Shown one piece after another: positions 57,764 to 59,135 of a DNA stretch of 59,135 nucleotides. Under the pieces are notes generated by a model that saw only the letters and a list, made by a program, of their open reading frames with translations, was not told where the DNA came from and ran no database searches. Source of the DNA: a virus; the IMG/VR virus record IMGVR_UViG_3300020055_000021, positions 1 through 59,135 of that record; one strand, written 5' to 3'. Positions within the stretch are counted from its first letter, which is position 1. Every line of letters begins with the position of its first letter. The position numbers were made by a program, and so were the translations under genes.

Positions 57764-58250
57764 TGAATTTCGTAATCGCTTAATTGGGACATTTGAGAAC
57801 AAGAGACAAGCATATCGTAACCCTTCTAGGTTTGCATATGTTCGTATTGTTCATAGTGATATTGACGGCAATCTAATTTATGGAGAGCAGGCATATAAAC
57901 ACTCACTCAATGCCCCCTATCGCAAGTTTGTTCTGGAACCTGTGATGGGTGATGGTCGTTTGGTCGTCAAGAATTATCGAATTACTGGTGAGGGACCAAT
58001 TTCCAAAGACAGCTTGACATACTGTGATGGTTGTGATATACTGTTTAACATGGTCGATGATGTTTTTGTTGGTTCATCTGAGGGTTGTGATTGTTTAGTC
58101 AATCGACGCGGCAGAGTGAGTTATTTCACTACAAAAGCAAAGGTTGGTATCAATTACTATCATGTAATTGATCGTGGTTTTGACCCTACCACTAAAAAAC
58201 AAATGTGGGGAACAGAATATGGTCCCTTTGAATTTATGAAACAACCCTAA
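57756..58250 (+). CDS. cpeT: CpeT-like chromophore lyase
   Basis: A 164-residue CpcT/CpeT-family protein: FRNRLIGTFENKRQAYRNPS (typical 'l.G.f.n..Qa...P' start), YVRIVHSDIDGNLIYGEQAY, APYRKFVLEPV and CDGCDILFN. In cyanobacteria these lyases attach phycoerythrobilin to phycobiliproteins. Phage copies may help keep the light-harvesting antenna working or alter bilin use. It contains a consensus promoter in its 3' half. Expected partner phycobilin genes are not in this window. Confidence 0.88.
   Translation: MIDEFRNRLIGTFENKRQAYRNPSRFAYVRIVHSDIDGNLIYGEQAYKHSLNAPYRKFVLEPVMGDGRLVVKNYRITGEGPISKDSLTYCDGCDILFNMVDDVFVGSSEGCDCLVNRRGRVSYFTTKAKVGINYYHVIDRGFDPTTKKQMWGTEYGPFEFMKQP
58014..58042 (+). promoter_or_regulatory. 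Promoter-like sequence inside cpeT
   Basis: TTGACA at 58014-58019, 17-base spacer, TATACT at 58037-58042. It would transcribe the HNH gene and the tRNAs behind it. Confidence 0.5.
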
Positions 58251-58273
58251 ATAATTGAGTGTGGTACAGAGTT

Positions 58274-58744
58274 ATGGACTACCCAGACCCGCATAAACCA
58301 GTCTTGGTATTGAATGGTTCATATGAACCTATTAACATCACGAATTGGAAACGAGCAACTGTTTTACTTCTCAAAGAGAAAGCAGTGATGTTATCTAAAC
58401 GAGTTATCAAACTTGTTAAATACATCAAACTACCATTCACTCGGATGAGAGTTACCCAACCCACTCGTAATATGATTTACCAGAGGGATGGAAACAAGTG
58501 TCAGTACTGCGGTTCGACCAAAAGATTAACAATCGACCATGTTATTCCTAGGTCTAAAGGTGGCGGGGACACATGGGATAATTTGGTAGTTGCCTGCTCT
58601 AGTTGTAATACCAAAAAGTCTGATAAATTACTTGAACATACGGGTATGAAACTAACTAGAGTTCCAAAGGCACCTATCCATCCTATGTTTATGCAACTTG
58701 AAAAATCACGCGATCCTGAATGGCGTGAATATATGTTTATCTAG
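58274..58744 (+). CDS. HNH endonuclease
   Basis: A 156-residue protein MDYPDPHKPVLVLNGSYEPI with the HNH zinc core: CQYCGSTKRLTIDHVIPRSK then GGGDTWDNLVVACSSCNTKK. The CxxC..CxxC pairs bind zinc, and DHVIPRSKGG..WDN is the ββα-metal active site. N-terminal 'NGSYEPINITNWKRAtVLLLKEKAv' is shared by free-standing cyanobacterial HNH proteins. Could be a homing nuclease or a host-DNA cutting enzyme. No intron is near it; psbA is 27 kb away. Confidence 0.9.
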   Translation: MDYPDPHKPVLVLNGSYEPINITNWKRATVLLLKEKAVMLSKRVIKLVKYIKLPFTRMRVTQPTRNMIYQRDGNKCQYCGSTKRLTIDHVIPRSKGGGDTWDNLVVACSSCNTKKSDKLLEHTGMKLTRVPKAPIHPMFMQLEKSRDPEWREYMFI

Positions 58745-58785
58745 AGGGAGTACAAAAGGTCTGTAGTAGAAACAGACGCCCTCTA
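58742..58785 (+). ncRNA. Structured spacer RNA before tRNA-Leu (UAG)
   Basis: Outer stem TAGAGGG (58742-58748) / CCCTCTA (58779-58785) and inner stem GTCTGT (58760-58765) / ACAGAC (58772-58777). The start of the structure is the HNH stop codon. May be a terminator-like or processing element; no T run follows. Confidence 0.45.
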
Positions 58786-58788
58786 CAT

Positions 58789-58870
58789 GTCGATGTGGCG
58801 GAATTGGTAGACGCGCTGGGTTTAGGTTCCAGTGGGGTATCCCGTGGAGGTTCAAGTCCTCTCATCGACA
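58789..58870 (+). tRNA. tRNA-Leu (UAG)
   Basis: Acceptor GTCGATG/CATCGAC, anticodon loop TTTAGGT (anticodon TAG), long variable arm (GGGGTATCCCG), T-arm GGAGG-TTCAAGT-CCTCT. Confidence 0.92.
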
Positions 58871-58874
58871 CTAT

Positions 58875-58948
58875 GGGGTTGTAGCTCAGTTGGTTAGAGC
58901 GCCTGCCTGTCACGCAGGAAGTCGTGGGTTCGAGTCCCATCAGTCCCG
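58875..58948 (+). tRNA. tRNA-Asp (GUC)
   Basis: Acceptor GGGGTTG/CAGTCCC (two G-T pairs), anticodon stem CCTGC/GCAGG with loop CTGTCAC (anticodon GTC), T-arm GTGGG-TTCGAGT-CCCAT. Confidence 0.92.
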
Positions 58949-58949
58949 T

Positions 58950-58998
58950 TGCTAATGTGGGCATCAGCAGACGCTGCCTAGTAAGTCCTACATTAGCA
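58950..58998 (+). ncRNA. Structured spacer RNA between tRNA-Asp and tRNA-Thr
   Basis: Outer stem TGCTAATGT (58950-58958) / ACATTAGCA (58990-58998), 9 perfect pairs, and an inner CAGC-AGAC-GCTG hairpin. The inner loop region contains CAGACGC, also present in the spacer before tRNA-Leu (UAG). Confidence 0.5.
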
Positions 58999-59001
58999 TT
59001 T

Positions 59002-59075
59002 GCCACTATAGCTCAGCTGGATAGAGCAACGGTTTTGTAAACCGTAGGTCGTCGGTTCAAGTCCGACTTGTGGCT
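59002..59075 (+). tRNA. tRNA-Thr (UGU)
   Basis: Acceptor GCCACTA/TTGTGGC (one mismatch), anticodon stem ACGGT/ACCGT with loop TTTGTAA (anticodon TGT), T-arm GTCGG-TTCAAGT-CCGAC. CCA follows at 59076-59078. Confidence 0.92.
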
Positions 59076-59078
59076 CCA

Positions 59079-59135
59079 GGGGAATTAGCTCAATTGGTAG
59101 AGCACCTGCTTTGCAAGCAGGGGGTTAGCGGTTCG
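59079..59135 (+). tRNA. tRNA-Ala (UGC), truncated by the window end
   Basis: GGGGAAT acceptor half, D-arm GCTC..GAGC, anticodon stem CCTGC/GCAGG with loop TTTGCAA (anticodon TGC), and the start of the T-arm are present; the 3' end is outside the window. Confidence 0.88.

Noticed and set aside
58274-58744. HNH gene as evidence for a psbA intron homing system
   Set aside because: psbA here is uninterrupted and 27 kb away, so no intron association can be supported.

Overview
The window looks like part of the genome of a T4-like myovirus infecting marine cyanobacteria (a cyanomyovirus). The evidence is the combination of T4-type baseplate, replication and late-transcription genes (gp32, gp33, gp4, gp53, gp48, gp26, gp51, gp27-like, gp5-like) with cyanobacterial photosynthesis and metabolism genes (psbA, psbD, two hli, petF, talC, cpeT), ThyX, PhoH and a large tRNA set. 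cpeT (phycoerythrobilin-lyase family) makes a phycoerythrin-containing Synechococcus host plausible; that is an inference.

Layout. (1) 1-2.3 kb: leftward secreted or structural small proteins and a thermonuclease-like gene, then a rightward phage lysozyme. (2) 2.3-4.9 kb: tRNAs Arg, Val, Pro and Gly interleaved with small genes, talC, a glutaredoxin and a Phd-like antitoxin. (3) 4.9-26.2 kb: a 21-kb block of very large virion or fibre genes. It includes a beta-helix tailspike-like protein, two paralogous structural proteins, a leucine-rich-repeat protein and a convergent PA14-like protein. (4) 26.3-33.3 kb: a porin-like protein, then hli-petF-peroxiredoxin-hli, a fibre gene on the minus strand, psbA, psbD and a second glutaredoxin. 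(5) 33.3-39.8 kb: small conserved genes, thyX, a 2OG-Fe(II) oxygenase, phoH, a RecB-like nuclease, gp33, a DUF1825 protein and gp32. (6) 39.8-55 kb: baseplate and tail genes, a leftward group (gp53, gp48, unassigned, gp4) and a rightward group (tube protein, gp26, gp51, tape-measure/lysozyme, M15 peptidase, gp27-like, gp5 OB-fold, spike). (7) 55-59.1 kb: small early-type genes and a tRNA array (Ile-UAU, Met-CAU, Ser, Lys, Glu, Ile-GAU, Leu, Leu, Asp, Thr, partial Ala) interrupted by cpeT and an HNH gene.

Regulation is unusually readable. Sigma70-like promoters fall into two groups: one has the -35 TTGACA inside a GGGGnCTTGACAAG..CCCC inverted repeat, the other shares a CTGGCACAnACCCCCTTG block. 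T4-type late promoters (TATAAATA and close variants) precede structural genes. Three terminators (psbA, gp32, a tail-tube gene) share one palindrome design. Host metabolism genes would keep photosystem II, electron flow and the pentose phosphate pathway running during infection; the remaining genes make DNA and virions.

The most interesting signals are the leucine-rich-repeat virion protein, a repeated GxGY module spread over several virion proteins, relocation of peptidoglycan hydrolase domains out of gp5 into the tape-measure region, the palindromic promoter class, and the structured or duplicated spacers in the tRNA array. All family assignments are from reading the sequence, without database searches.
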